Notes: generated by a model not told the origin, from the letters alone. A stretch of DNA of 64,000 bases from Micromonospora kangleipakensis (GCF_004217615.1 NZ_SHLD01000001.1:5456001-5520000), one strand, 5' to 3'. Counted from the first letter of the stretch, positions 8,468-17,907 are shown. Program-made: numbers and translations.

Positions 8468-9400
8468 GTGGGTGACGTGAACGTGACGGATCTGAGGGGA
8501 AAGCTCGCCGTGGTGACCGGCGCGAGCGATGGTCTCGGCCTCGGCCTGGCCGTACGCCTGGCCCGCGCCGGGGCCGAGGTCGTGCTGCCGGTCCGCAACC
8601 CGGCCAAGGGCGCCGCGGCGGTCGAGCGGATCCGCGCCGCCGCGCCGGGAGCCGTTGCTTCGACCCGGGAGCTGGACCTGGCCTCGCTCAGTTCGGTGGG
8701 CGCGCTGGCGGACACGTTGAACCGCGAGGGCCGGCCGATCCACCTTCTGATCAACAACGCGGGCGTGATGACGCCGGCCACCCGGCACACCACCGCTGAC
8801 GGACTGGAGCTCCAGTTCGGCACCAATCACATCGGTCACCTGGCCCTCACCGGGCGGATCCTGCCGCTGCTCCGCGCCGGCCACGCCCGGGTGACCACCA
8901 TGTCGAGCAGCGCCGCCCGCTCCGGCAGGATCAACTGGGACGACCTGCAGAGCACGCGGAAGTACTCTCCGATCCGCTCGTACGGCCAGTCGAAGCTGGC
9001 CAATCTGCTCTTCGGCCTGGAACTCGACCGGCGCAGCCGGGCGGGCGGCTGGGGCATCGTCAGCAACGTCGCGCACCCCGGCACGACCTTCACCAACCTG
9101 TACGCCTCCGGCCCGAACCTCGGCCGCAGCCGGCCCTCGCCGTACGAGTCGATCATCAGGCGGCTCTCGCGCTGGGGGGTGCTCGTGCAGACCGTCGACC
9201 GGGGTCTCCTGCCCGCCCTCTATGCGGCGACCAGCCTGCAGGCGCTGGGCGGACGGTTCTACGGGCCCGACGGGCTCGGCCAGTTCACCGGCGGCCCGAC
9301 CGAGCTGGCCGTCTACCGGTCGGCCCGCGACGAGGCCGAGGCGGCGCGACTCTGGGACGTGTCCGAACGGCTGGCCGGGGTCGAGTTCGCCACCGTCTGA
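8468..9400 (+). CDS. Short-chain dehydrogenase/reductase (WWOX/RDH-like)
   Basis: A NAD(P)-dependent oxidoreductase of ~310 aa in the SDR subgroup that includes retinol dehydrogenase-like and WW-domain oxidoreductase-like proteins. The cofactor motif TGASDGLG is at residues 17-24. NNAG stabilises the central sheet (LLINNAGVM). The catalytic pair Tyr172-x3-Lys176 sits in YGQSKLAN, with the Ser in TMSSSAA before it. The start was set at GTG 8468 because it has an AGGGGG site upstream and the Rossmann strand begins where expected; a longer upstream frame would add residues unlike the family. It lies next to a HTH regulator on the same strand. The substrate is unknown. Confidence 0.85.
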   Translation: MGDVNVTDLRGKLAVVTGASDGLGLGLAVRLARAGAEVVLPVRNPAKGAAAVERIRAAAPGAVASTRELDLASLSSVGALADTLNREGRPIHLLINNAGVMTPATRHTTADGLELQFGTNHIGHLALTGRILPLLRAGHARVTTMSSSAARSGRINWDDLQSTRKYSPIRSYGQSKLANLLFGLELDRRSRAGGWGIVSNVAHPGTTFTNLYASGPNLGRSRPSPYESIIRRLSRWGVLVQTVDRGLLPALYAATSLQALGGRFYGPDGLGQFTGGPTELAVYRSARDEAEAARLWDVSERLAGVEFATV

Positions 9401-9443
9401 CCGACCTTCGTCCGCCGCCGCCACCCAGAGGAGAACCACGATC

Positions 9444-10277
9444 ATGGACCGGGCCCAACTCGCCAGCTTCCTGAGGTCGCGGCGCGCCGCGCTGCAACCC
9501 GAGGATGTCGGCCTTCCCCGGGGACGGCGGCGGCGGACCGGCGGGCTCCGTCGCGAGGAGGTCGCCGCTCTGAGCGACATGTCGACCGACTACTACAGCC
9601 GGATCGAGCAGGAACGCGGCCCGCACCCGTCCGAGCAGATGCTCGCCGCGATCGCGCGCGGCCTGCGCCTCTCGCTCGAGGAGCGCGACCACCTGTTCCG
9701 CCTCGGCGGCTACGCCGTCCCGCTGCGGGCCCTGCGCGGCGACCACCTCAATCCCGGGATGATGCGGATCCTCGATCGGCTGGAGGACACCCCCGCCCAG
9801 GTGGTGAACCTCCTCGGCGAGACCCTCAAGCAGACCCGGCTTGCCGTCGCGCTCCTCGGCGACGAGACGGGATACACCGGGCTGGCGCGCAGCCTGCACT
9901 ACCGGTGGTTCACCGACCCGACCTCGCGCCTGCTCCACCCGACGGACGAGCACCCGGCGCAGAGCCGGCTCATCGCGGCGAACCTGCACGAGGCGTACAC
10001 CCGGGGCGGCGAGGGATCACGGGCCGCCACGATCGTCGACGCGCTGCTGGCGACGAGCCCCGAGTTCGCCGACATCTGGCGGGAGCACCCCGTCGCGGCC
10101 GGCTACTGCGCGCCGAAGCGCCTCCAACACCCGCTGCTCGGGATGCTCGAGCTGCACTGCCAGACCCTGGTCGACCCCGACCAGTCCCAGGCGCTGCTGG
10201 TCTACACCGCCACACCCGGCAGCGAGAGCCACGAGAAGCTCCAGCTCCTCTCGGTCGTCGGCGACCAGCGCATCTGA
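9444..10277 (+). CDS. XRE-family regulator with MmyB-like ligand-binding domain
   Basis: A 277-aa DNA-binding protein. The N-terminal helix-turn-helix is at ~30-75 (TGGLRREEVAALSDMS then YYSRIEQERG), which is the signature of actinobacterial MmyB-type regulators. The C-terminal ~170 residues match the PAS-like MmyB ligand domain, with a WREHPVA motif and the ending LLVYTATPGSES. It starts at ATG 9444 after an AGAGGAG site. It follows the SDR by 43 bases, the common arrangement in which this regulator controls the adjacent SDR gene. That control is inferred from context. Confidence 0.85.
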   Translation: MDRAQLASFLRSRRAALQPEDVGLPRGRRRRTGGLRREEVAALSDMSTDYYSRIEQERGPHPSEQMLAAIARGLRLSLEERDHLFRLGGYAVPLRALRGDHLNPGMMRILDRLEDTPAQVVNLLGETLKQTRLAVALLGDETGYTGLARSLHYRWFTDPTSRLLHPTDEHPAQSRLIAANLHEAYTRGGEGSRAATIVDALLATSPEFADIWREHPVAAGYCAPKRLQHPLLGMLELHCQTLVDPDQSQALLVYTATPGSESHEKLQLLSVVGDQRI

Positions 10278-10445
10278 CGGGGCGCTTCGCGAGCCCGCTC
10301 AGTCGCACATGGTGACCAGCGGCTGCGTCTCGTCGACGAAGTACGTCGAGAGCATCATCGTCTCGACGGTGCCGATGTTGCGCGTTGTGGACGACACCGG
10401 GTGGGATCAGGAACGGCTCAACCGCGTGGATCGTCAGGGTGGGTC

Positions 10446-10617
10446 GGTGTCGAACTCCATCGCCACGTCGCGGCGCTGCGGGAGAGCTTCGGCCACACCG
10501 ACATCATCGACCTCGGCGACATCTCCACCGCCCGGGCACCGAAGTGGTCCTGCCGATCTGGGTACGACCGATGGGCCCGCTGAACACCCCGATCTTCAAT
10601 TCAAGATCGTTCGCTGA
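10446..10617 (+). pseudogene. Relic of NADPH/F420-type oxidoreductase C-terminus
   Basis: The last ~55 residues of an NAD(P)-binding F420-reductase-like protein survive in three frames. The first frame has LRESFGHTDIIDLGDISTAR, the next TEVVLPIWVRPMGPLNTPIFN and the last FKIVR with the stop at 10615. Restoring one G near 10536 and one T near 10600 joins them into the family ending DLGDISTARGTE...IFNFKIVR. The N-terminal nucleotide-binding domain is gone. This is a decayed gene, not a frameshift in an intact one. Confidence 0.6.
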
Positions 10618-10738
10618 CCGCGCGCTCGATCCGAACGGCCCGACGGCCGGCAACTAGGGACTACTGGCCCATGTCTCCGCGTCCAGGGCGCGGCTACGCT
10701 TCGTCCACACGAGCCCTGGCGGTGTCTGGAGGCGAGCC

Positions 10739-12292
10739 ATGGTACGCAGAGGACTTGCTGTTCTGCTGGGTGCGGCGCTGGGGTTCGTGGGGCTGGCCGG
10801 GGTTGCGTCGCCGGCCCAGGCGCTGCCCACTCCGTCCGGATACTCGATCACCGGCGTCGACGTGTCCTACTTCCAGGGACCATCGCTCGACTGGGCGGCG
10901 GTAGCCCGGGGCGGCGCGAAGTTCGCCTACATCCGGGTCAGCGAGCAGGATGGTCGAGCGGTGTCGCACAACAATCCTGATCCCTTCTACGCCACCAACT
11001 ATGCCGGTGCCCGGGCCAACGGCCTGTACACCGGGGCGTACCATCGCGCCCGCCCTGACCTGAGCAGCGGCAAGCAGCAGGCGGACGTCCTGCTCGGCTT
11101 CGCCCCCTACGTCTCCGATGGACGCAGCCTCCCGCCGATGCTGGACATCGAGTGGCCCCGGACCGAATGGGGCCTGAACGACTGCTACAACATGACACCC
11201 GCCCAACTGGTGGCCTGGATCCGGGACTTCGTCACCGAGATCGCGGTACGCACCGGTCGGCAGGCCATGATCTACACCAACACGAACTGGTGGAATCCCT
11301 GTACGGCCAGCAGCCAGAGCTTCGCGGCGAACCCGCTGTTCATCGCCAACTACTCGCAGAATCCGCCGCCGTTACCGGCCGGCTGGTCGTCCTTCACCGT
11401 TTGGCAGCACGCCGCGGGCACCCCCATCCCCGGCTCCGACTTCTCCACGCCCGATCTGGACGTCTTCAAGGGCGACCAGGCAGCTCTGGCCCGACTGCTC
11501 GGCGGTCCCGCGACCAGCCTGCTGGCGACCGTCAACAACCGTTACGTGACCGCGGAGAACGCCGGCGCCTCCGCCTTGATCGCCAACCGGACCGTGATCG
11601 GTCCCTGGGAGCAGTTTGACCAGATCGATGTGGGGGGCGGGTTCGTGGCGTTCCGCGCCCGGGTCAACGGCCGGTACGTCACGGCGGAGAACGCCGGCGC
11701 CTCGCCGCTGATCGCCAACCGCACAGCGGTGGGGTCGTGGGAGAAGTTCCGAATCAGCACCAACGCCGATGGCACGGTCAGCCTGCTGGCCAACGCGAAC
11801 AACCGGTACGTGACCGCGGAGAAGGCCGGTGCCCTGCCGTTGATCGCCAACCGGACCGCCATCGGCTCCTGGGAGAAGTTCCGCGTCGTCACGCCGCCGG
11901 TCCTTGTCAACCTGCTGGCCAACGTGAACCTCCGGTACGTCACGGCGGAGAACGGCGGCACCTCCGCCTTGATCGCCAACCGGACCGTGATCGGTCCCTC
12001 GGAGCAGTTTGACCAGATCGACGTGGGGGGCGGGTTCGTGGCGTTCCGCGCCCGGATCAACGGCCGGTACGTCACGGCGGAGAACGCCGGCGCCTCGCCG
12101 CTGATCGCCAACCGCACAGCGGTGGGGTCCTGGGAGAAGTTCCGAATCAGCACCAACGCCGATGGCACGGTCAGCCTGCTGGCCAACGCGAACAACCGGT
12201 ACGTGACCGCGGAGAAGGCCGGTGCCCTGCCGTTGATCGCCAACCGGACCGCCATCGGCTCCTGGGAGAAGTTCCTCCGGTTGACCAGTTGA
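10739..12292 (+). CDS. Secreted GH25 lysozyme-like muramidase with duplicated fascin-like C-terminus
   Basis: A 517-aa exported protein. Residues 1-28 are a Sec signal peptide (MVRRG, hydrophobic core, cut near AQA-LP). Residues ~35-255 are a glycoside hydrolase 25 domain, with DVSYFQG at the first strand and the catalytic DxE motif Asp136-Ile-Glu138 in PPMLDIEWP. WQH near residue 222 also fits the family. The rest is built of ~44-residue fascin/actin-crosslinking-like repeats, each with RYVTAENAGA and LIANRT, probably two beta-trefoils that bind carbohydrate or cell wall. A GGAGG site 6 bases upstream fixes the start. The likely role is cleavage of N-acetylmuramyl bonds in peptidoglycan outside the cell. 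Confidence 0.9.
   Translation: MVRRGLAVLLGAALGFVGLAGVASPAQALPTPSGYSITGVDVSYFQGPSLDWAAVARGGAKFAYIRVSEQDGRAVSHNNPDPFYATNYAGARANGLYTGAYHRARPDLSSGKQQADVLLGFAPYVSDGRSLPPMLDIEWPRTEWGLNDCYNMTPAQLVAWIRDFVTEIAVRTGRQAMIYTNTNWWNPCTASSQSFAANPLFIANYSQNPPPLPAGWSSFTVWQHAAGTPIPGSDFSTPDLDVFKGDQAALARLLGGPATSLLATVNNRYVTAENAGASALIANRTVIGPWEQFDQIDVGGGFVAFRARVNGRYVTAENAGASPLIANRTAVGSWEKFRISTNADGTVSLLANANNRYVTAEKAGALPLIANRTAIGSWEKFRVVTPPVLVNLLANVNLRYVTAENGGTSALIANRTVIGPSEQFDQIDVGGGFVAFRARINGRYVTAENAGASPLIANRTAVGSWEKFRISTNADGTVSLLANANNRYVTAEKAGALPLIANRTAIGSWEKFLRLTS
11519..12292 (+). repeat. 393-bp in-frame tandem duplication in lysozyme gene
   Basis: Two units, 11519-11911 and 11912-12292, are nearly identical at DNA level with an offset of exactly 393 bases (131 codons). 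Each unit encodes three fascin-like repeats. Long runs match base for base, so the duplication is recent or is kept uniform by recombination. Differences are concentrated at the unit starts (TVNN versus NVNL; GPWEQ versus GPSEQ). Confidence 0.9.
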
Positions 12293-12361
12293 CCGCCCGT
12301 CCAGCCGTGCATCGATCGCCGTTCCGGCCCCCACCGGAACAGGTGGCTCGGCCTGGCGCGG

Positions 12362-12862
12362 TCATCTGGCAGAGGTCGGCTGGCGGTCGCGTTCCTGTGA
12401 GCGTCTGATCTCCGCCTCGGCTTCGGTCCGGCCGGCCCAGACCCCGCTTTCGATGTCGACGCTTTTGCTCGGCTCCAGGTCCTTGTACACCTCGAAGAAG
12501 TGTTGGATCTCGAGCTTGTGGAAGTGTTCCAGATCCGTGATGTCGCCGAGGTACGCGAGGCGGGGGTCAGCCGTGGGCACGCACAGCACCTTCGGGTCTG
12601 GCCCCTTCTCGTCCCGCATGCGGAACATGCCGATGGCCCGGCATCGGATGAGGCAGCCGGGAAAGGTCGGTTCCTGTACCAGTACCAGCGCGTCGAGGGG
12701 GTCGGTGTCTTCGCCGAGGGTGTGTTCGATGAAGCCGTAGTCGGCCGGGTACTGGGTAGCGGTGAACAGGGTGCGATCCAACCGGATCCGACCGGTCTGG
12801 CGATCCATCTGGTACTTGTTGCGCGTTCCCTTGGGGATCTCGATGGTGACGTCGAACTCCAT
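12362..12862 (-). CDS. ppa: Family I inorganic pyrophosphatase
   Basis: A 166-aa soluble enzyme that hydrolyses pyrophosphate to two phosphates with Mg2+, pulling biosynthetic reactions forward. The family signature is complete: [11 protein letters not shown] near the N-terminus, YPADYGFI, and the metal-binding [11 protein letters not shown] at residues 50-60 with Asp52, Asp54 and Asp57. The last ~12 residues are a charged tail. Length is normal for actinobacterial family I enzymes. The start at 12862 fits the conserved [10 protein letters not shown] beginning. It is transcribed alone, convergent with the lysozyme gene. Confidence 0.95.
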   Translation of the reverse strand: MEFDVTIEIPKGTRNKYQMDRQTGRIRLDRTLFTATQYPADYGFIEHTLGEDTDPLDALVLVQEPTFPGCLIRCRAIGMFRMRDEKGPDPKVLCVPTADPRLAYLGDITDLEHFHKLEIQHFFEVYKDLEPSKSVDIESGVWAGRTEAEAEIRRSQERDRQPTSAR

Positions 12863-13080
12863 GCGGTTGCTCCGCTCTTCGGACCTTCAGTTAGTGACCG
12901 GCTATCGGCCCGGTCGGTGATGAACACGGCGATCTCGCTGCCGTGCGAGTGTCGAACAGGACAACGACACGGGCGGGCCAGTAGCTGTAACGACTGGTTC
13001 GGCGGGCGAACGCGGGCACCCGAGAGTGTTCCGCCGCGGTTGGGGCCCGCCGGCATCCGACCGACGCGGGACTGCTGCGG

Positions 13081-13669
13081 TTAGATCAGTTCGTCCAGGA
13101 GTGAGGTGATCAACAGAGGTAGGAGCAGGGCGAGTACCAAGAGAAGTACCCGGATGCGGCCGACGCGGCGGCGTATCGCGCGCCAGACCGGCCCCCCGTG
13201 CCGCCGGTCCGGACCGGTTGGAGCGTTCAGATCTGGACCGGCGCTGCGAGTTGTCGATCGGGCTGAAGATGGCCGCCTTCGGTTTCCCAGACGGCTACGT
13301 CGTCGCCGTATCGTGCCAACCGTCGCGAGGGATCCCGTGGGCCTGTGACGATCACCAGCGCGGCCCCCGGGGGGTCGTGAACCAGCCCAGCCGCACCGTG
13401 GCGCCGCCGACGCCGATCCGGCACGGATGCCTGTCCCAGGCCGCCGGCTGGTCCTCGGCAGAGCGGATCAGGAGATCCGTCCCTCCGGTACGCCGGCGCC
13501 CGGCTCGGCGGTGTCGGCGGTGCGGTCTGGACGGGTGATGGTGGCGGTGGTGTAGGGGGGTGCCGTGCCTGCGGGTCAGCAGCCGCACCTGGATGATGCG
13601 CCGCATGGTGGCGTGCATGGTCTCGAGCAGCACGCCGAACACTGCGGCGAGCAGCAGCGCGACTCCCAT
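13081..13669 (-). pseudogene. Probable frameshifted membrane protein
   Basis: Three successive minus-strand frames read like one damaged protein. It begins at 13669 with MGVALLLAAVFGVLLETMH, a hydrophobic helix, and continues to GWFTTP. A shift in the C/G run near 13370 continues it as GAALVIVTGPRDPSRRL. A third frame gives RRRVGRIRVLLLVLALLLPLL and ends with LLDELI and a TAA at 13081. No family is recognised, and the third piece could be the end of a separate gene because no start codon was found in its own frame. A homopolymer sequencing error at ~13370 is also possible. Confidence 0.35.
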
Positions 13670-13723
13670 CGGCAGTTGCCCGCCCGGCGGTGGCGGTCGG
13701 GCGGCATCGACCTGACCGGGCAG

Positions 13724-14152
13724 TCAGGCGGACAGGTTGGCTGCCGTTCCTGGCGCGAGCTGCTCGGAACCGTCGATGATCGCCTGAGCCAGGTCGGACA
13801 GCCGCCGGTTGTGGCTGCGGCCGCCGTTGCGCAGCAGCGCGAAGGCCTCCCCCACGTCGACCTGGAGCGCTCGGCGAGGACACCCTTGGCCTGCTCGATC
13901 AGGACCCGGCTGTTGAGTGCGGTCTGCAGCTGTTCGGTGGGGATGTCGCAGCGGTGGATGGCGCGGTGCTGGAGCAGCCCGATGGTGGCCACGGCGAGTG
14001 CCTGACCGATGCGGAGCTTGCCTTCGTCGAGTGCGCCCAGGTGGGTGTCGAAGAGGTTCAGCACGCCGATCACCTCGGAACGCAGGCGCATGGGCAGGGC
14101 GTGGACCGCAGCGAACCCGACCTCGGCCGCGGCGGCGGTGAGCCGGGGCGGC
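13724..14152 (-). pseudogene. Truncated, frameshifted GAF-ANTAR regulator
   Basis: ANTAR proteins bind paired hairpins in RNA and act as antiterminators. Here the second half of a GAF domain is readable (FAAVHALPMRLRSEVIGVLN) and runs into the ANTAR start NSRVLIEQAKGVLAE. A one-base deletion near 13876 then shifts the frame; the remaining ANTAR helices VDVGEAFALLRN and NRRLSDLAQAIIDG continue in the next frame to a TGA at 13724. The first half of the GAF domain is absent; the sequence upstream is the 61-aa ORF instead. Both the truncation and the frameshift argue against function. Confidence 0.65.
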
Positions 14153-14338
14153 TCAACCTTGCTGCGATGCAACCTCGACAGGTGACATGGCGGCTGGGTC
14201 GATGTCGAGCGTCCTGAGTAGTGAGTCGTTCTTGTACGTGTCGACGAGCCGGGGCAGTTCCCGGTCGACCCAGTCGGCCCTGGCGTGCAGACCTCTGGAC
14301 CGCAGCGTTGCAATGATCTCGGTTTTTTCGATGTGCAT
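14153..14338 (-). CDS. 61-aa small protein of unknown function
   Basis: A short gene starting at ATG 14338 with a GAGGA site ~9 bases upstream. The product begins MHIEKTEIIATLRSRGLHAR and has the charged helix RADWVDRELPRLVDTYKND. It is a soluble, mostly helical polypeptide with no recognised domain. Its stop lies directly against the readable GAF-ANTAR relic, so the deletion that removed the GAF N-terminus may have its junction near 14153. It could be an intact small gene or one whose end was replaced. Confidence 0.5.
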   Translation of the reverse strand: MHIEKTEIIATLRSRGLHARADWVDRELPRLVDTYKNDSLLRTLDIDPAAMSPVEVASQQG

Positions 14339-14644
14339 GGTATGTATCCTCATCTTCGTCGCGTGGATGGTGGCATGAAGGCCCAGCAGCGCGGCTGTGT
14401 GGCCAATGGACGGTCCGCTGACGCGGGCGACGACCGGCACGCCGCAGCCCCGCATACCGCACGTCCGCCCCTGGTGACACCGGCGGTGTCCGCCAGATAA
14501 GCCCGACCACCATGCCCCTTCCACCGATGGAGGCCGGCATCAACGGACTTTCACGGCGCCGGGGTCTTGGGCGACACCCGTACCGTACGCCGACGGCCAG
14601 GTCATCCCCTCGGCCGGCTGCACGTCCCGCTGGTGCCGTCAAGA
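14339..14644. other. Intergenic, no feature recognised
   Basis: No coding, RNA or repeat feature was seen in these ~300 bases. Open frames here have the wrong codon bias. Confidence 0.4.
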
Positions 14645-15139
14645 TCAGGAGCGAAGTTGTGGGGTGAGGTCGCCCCGCGTCAAGACGGCGAGGCCGTCCT
14701 GCTCGATGCGTACGACCAGAGCGCGCGCCCAGGCGACGAGACCAGCCACGTCCACGCCGTGTGGCGCAGCGTCGGCGTAGCCTTCCACACGGTCCGCGGC
14801 GCGCCTCAAGAGCTCCGCCGCCCCCACTGCGTTACCTCGCCGCGCGTGTGTGAGGCCCACGGCGAGTTGGGCCAGCCCCCGCCATAGCTCACGTTCGCCC
14901 CCTGGGGCAGCCTTCCAGGTGCTCTCCAGTACCTCGTGCGCCTGAAACGCTCGGCCCGCGTCGAGGAGTCGCTGCGCCTCGGTGAGCGTCTCGTCCGGAG
15001 ATAGCGCGAGATCGTCGGGAACGCCTTCGACCCCAGCCGCGCCGCGGGGTAGGGGTCGACCCAGTTCGTCACGTGGGCGGGCGTTGCGCGGGCGCCCCGC
15101 GACATCCCTGTCGCGCTCACGGTCACCGGCTGAACTCAC
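14645..15139 (-). CDS. DUF309 family protein
   Basis: A ~164-aa soluble helical protein of the DUF309 family, function unknown. The core matches well: LDAGRAFQAHEVLESTWKAA, then WRGLAQLAVGLTHARRGN and a final helical hairpin. The His of FQAHEVLE and the following Glu are the most conserved family residues. The start was placed at GTG 15139 because the family's N-terminal segment RDRDVAGRPRNARPRDELGR begins a few residues later. Reading further upstream adds ~66 residues of low-complexity sequence unlike relatives. It stands alone, downstream of the helicase on the same strand. Confidence 0.75.
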   Translation of the reverse strand: MSSAGDRERDRDVAGRPRNARPRDELGRPLPRGAAGVEGVPDDLALSPDETLTEAQRLLDAGRAFQAHEVLESTWKAAPGGERELWRGLAQLAVGLTHARRGNAVGAAELLRRAADRVEGYADAAPHGVDVAGLVAWARALVVRIEQDGLAVLTRGDLTPQLRS

Positions 15140-15481
15140 CGTTTCGGCTCCGGAGCAGCCCACCGGCGGTGCGAGACATGACGGTGAGACCACGAGCCCC
15201 CGCCCTCGGAACCTTCCCGACCGGCAAACCAGCATGACGGAACCGCGGGACCCCTTCGCGACGACACGGTCGCCCCCTTCAACGCTGCCCGGTGCACCTG
15301 ATCGCAGCAGCCCACGCCTGTTGCAGGCCCAAAGCACGAGGCGAGCGACGACGTCATCACACTACGCCGAAAGTACGACATGCGAGCGGCGGAGGCGCTG
15401 TCGGCGGATAGCCATGTCATGGCGCCCTGGAGGCCGGGCCAACAACGCTGCGCCCTGGTGTGGTCACAGAGGGCCTGCTCA
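15140..15481. other. Intergenic, no feature recognised
   Basis: About 340 bases between the helicase stop and the DUF309 start. Nothing supportable was found on either strand. It probably holds the DUF309 promoter. Confidence 0.4.
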
Positions 15482-16930
15482 TCAGCGGCTGCCGCGGCGC
15501 GCGCCCACGTGGGTTCGAGCGGAAAAGGCTGCTGCGCCCGACGGCCGGGCGGGTGCCGCAGCCGCCGTACGGCCACCTCGGCCCGAGCCCGACTGCGGCG
15601 ATGACGTCCCATGCGGTGACACGGATCCGGTGTGAGGCATGGCGGAGGAAAGTGGCTTCGGCTTCCGACGTGAACGGCCGTGCCGTGACGTGTCGGTCAC
15701 GGCCGGATGGTCGACCGGTGGTGTGACGAACGAACGTTGACCGGGGGCGAGTTGGGTGAGCAGCGGATGGCCGGGCCGCAGTCGGGTGGTCGTCGGCGCG
15801 ATGCCCGCCTTGCGGGCCAGCTCGCGCACGTCGCCGACCTGGTCGTCGGTCATGAGCGTGACAACTGTGCCGTGCGCGCCGGCACGGGCCGTTCGGCCGG
15901 AACGGTGCAGATACGCCTTGTGCTCCACCGGCGGATCAGCGTGGATGACGAGGGTGACGCCGTCGACGTGGATGCCGCGGGCCGCGATGTCTGTGGCGAC
16001 CAGCGTCTTCGCGCTGCCTTCGGAAAAGGCGAGCAGGTTGCGGTCGCGCGCGGATTGGGCCAGGTTGCCGTGTAGCTCCACGGCCGGCACCCCGGCGGCG
16101 ACGAGCCGGCGGGTCAGTGTCTTCGCCCCGCGTTTGGTGCGGGTGAACACCAGCGTGCGACCCGGCGCGGCCGCGAGATCGACCAGGACGGGAAGCCGGT
16201 CGTCATGGCTCACATGCAACAGGTGGTGCGACATCGCCGCGACCGGTGACAGCGACGAATCGACGCTGTGGGTGACCGGGTCGGTGAGGAACCGGCGCAC
16301 GAGGACTTCGACCCCGGCGTCGAGCGTCGCGGAGAACAGTAGCCGCTGGCCGGATCGCGGGGTCTGGTCCAGTAGTTGCCGAACCACGGGGAGGAAGCCG
16401 AGATCGGCCATGTGGTCGGCCTCGTCGAGCACCGTGATCTCGACCGCGTCGAGACGTGCGTGGCCCGTCCTGAGATGGTCGGCGAGCCGGCCCGGGCAGG
16501 CCACAAGGATGTCCACGCCCGCGCGCAGGCCGGAGACCTGGGGGTTCGGGCTCACCCCGCCGAAGACGGTGAGGGTGCGTAGCGACAGCGTCCTGGCCAG
16601 CGGGGCGATGGTCGCCTCGATCTGGGTAGCGAGTTCGCGGGTGGGAGCGAGGATCAGCGCACGCGGACGACCGGGCCGCCGCGGCGAGGTGCTGGCAGCC
16701 AGCCGGGTCAGCACGGGCAAGGCGAATGCGTAGGTCTTGCCCGAGCCTGTTCGGCCCCGGCCGAGCACGTCGCGTCCGGCGAGCGTGTCGGGCAGCGTCG
16801 CCGTCTGGATCGGGAACGGCGTGGTGATACCGCCGGCCGCAAGCGCCTCGGTGAGCGCGGCGGGTACGCCGAGGTCGGTGAACGTGGTGGACGTAGACGA
16901 AGGTGTGGTGTGGGGGCGGCGTGCCGCCAT
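15482..16930 (-). CDS. DEAD-box RNA helicase
   Basis: A 482-aa ATP-dependent RNA helicase. All core motifs are present: a Q-motif region (ITTPFPIQ, ~35-42), motif I GRTGSGKT (59-66), Ia PTRELA (~96), motif II DEAD (169-172), motif III SAT (LLFSATLD, ~203), and motif VI HRSGRTARAG in the second RecA domain. The C-terminal ~60 residues are basic and Gly/Ala/Pro-rich, a typical RNA-binding tail. It is divergent from a cold shock protein gene; both families help RNA unfold at low temperature, and the shared upstream region hints at joint cold response, which is inference. Confidence 0.93.
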   Translation of the reverse strand: MAARRPHTTPSSTSTTFTDLGVPAALTEALAAGGITTPFPIQTATLPDTLAGRDVLGRGRTGSGKTYAFALPVLTRLAASTSPRRPGRPRALILAPTRELATQIEATIAPLARTLSLRTLTVFGGVSPNPQVSGLRAGVDILVACPGRLADHLRTGHARLDAVEITVLDEADHMADLGFLPVVRQLLDQTPRSGQRLLFSATLDAGVEVLVRRFLTDPVTHSVDSSLSPVAAMSHHLLHVSHDDRLPVLVDLAAAPGRTLVFTRTKRGAKTLTRRLVAAGVPAVELHGNLAQSARDRNLLAFSEGSAKTLVATDIAARGIHVDGVTLVIHADPPVEHKAYLHRSGRTARAGAHGTVVTLMTDDQVGDVRELARKAGIAPTTTRLRPGHPLLTQLAPGQRSFVTPPVDHPAVTDTSRHGRSRRKPKPLSSAMPHTGSVSPHGTSSPQSGSGRGGRTAAAAPARPSGAAAFSARTHVGARRGSR

Positions 16931-17190
16931 GAAATCTCCGAACGTGGAAGGGTCGTCCTGCCCGGCGCAGACCTGAGCGGTCGCGGCGCGTGGTGGTCGA
17001 CGTCAAACCCGGCCCGAGGCAGAACGATGCGAGCCGTGTACCCAATCTACCCGCGCCGGCGAGTTACTTGGGCGCCTGCGGCGTCCAGGTTGCCCGTCCT
17101 GAACCGGCGGGTGGGGGACGGGAATTTAACGCTGTGGTGGCCGGTTGCATCGGTTGGTGGTGTTTTTGCGTGTCTGTGGTGATCTGTGAC
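16931..17190. other. Helicase / cold shock divergent region
   Basis: The first 260 bases upstream of both genes carry no gene. The AT-richer stretch GGGAATTTAACG near 17120 stands out from its GC-rich surroundings and could be part of a promoter or an untranslated leader. Confidence 0.35.
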
Positions 17191-17219
17191 GCCCGCGCGT
17201 CAGGTGCCGCGGGCGTTTG
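17191..17219 (+). other. Stem-loop in cold shock gene leader
   Basis: GCCCGCG (17191-17197) pairs with CGCGGGC (17208-17214) over a 10-base loop and is followed by GTTTGTC. It lies ~95 bases before the csp start. It may be a terminator-like or thermosensitive leader element. Cold shock genes often have long structured 5' leaders. Confidence 0.4.
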
Positions 17220-17312
17220 TCATCTCCTCCTCCCGACGGGTTGACGCTGCCGGCCGACGACGGCCCAGCGGGCTCGCATGGCGCGGGCCCCACTCCGAAG
17301 AGGGAGACAGTT

Positions 17313-17516
17313 ATGGCACAGGGAACTGTGAAGTGGTTCAACGACAACAAGGGCTTCGGCTTCATCACCGTCGACGACGGCGGTAAGGACGTCTTCGTCC
17401 ACTTCTCCGAGATCCGCAACGACGGCTTCCGTAGCCTTGACGAGGATCAGCGCGTGGAGTTCGACATCACGCCGGGCGCCAAGGGTCCACAGGCGACCGC
17501 GGTGCGCGTCCTCTGA
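17313..17516 (+). CDS. Cold shock protein (CspA family)
   Basis: A 67-aa single-domain OB-fold protein that binds single-stranded RNA/DNA and melts RNA structure. RNP1 is KGFGFITV and RNP2 is VFVHFSEI, both complete. The start matches the family opening [10 protein letters not shown], and AGGGAGA precedes the ATG. Length is exactly that of bacterial Csps. It is monocistronic, with a long leader that contains a stem-loop. Confidence 0.96.
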   Translation: MAQGTVKWFNDNKGFGFITVDDGGKDVFVHFSEIRNDGFRSLDEDQRVEFDITPGAKGPQATAVRVL

Positions 17517-17907
17517 TCGCTCTTTACGCTGCCGTCGTGAGCTTCGATCGACCAGGCTCCCGGCCGCGGTGGCGGGTGCCCAGATTCCTGCAGCCGCACC
17601 TGACGACACCGCCCGACTGAGCTGGCTGTCGAGAAATCCCGCTGGGCACGCGGGCGTGCGCGAGCCCAGTCCCCAGCGCCTCGCCGCTAAACGCTCTCCC
17701 GTGACGCCGGCGGCGTAGGGGCGCCTCAAGCGACGGTCGGCTCACTGCGTCATCCGCTGGTGGGCCGACCGTCTCCTCCCCCACGACGCCTGGATGGCGA
17801 CCTGCCCTGCAGGTGAGCAAGCATGCACGGCGGGGGCGCAAATGCGATAGACAGTACCAATTGTCTTTGCCACGTCAGTTCGCACGTCCGACGGCCGTGC
17901 CATTCGT
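17517..17907. other. Intergenic, no feature recognised
   Basis: Nearly 400 bases downstream of the cold shock gene. No supportable gene, RNA or repeat was seen on either strand. Confidence 0.4.
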
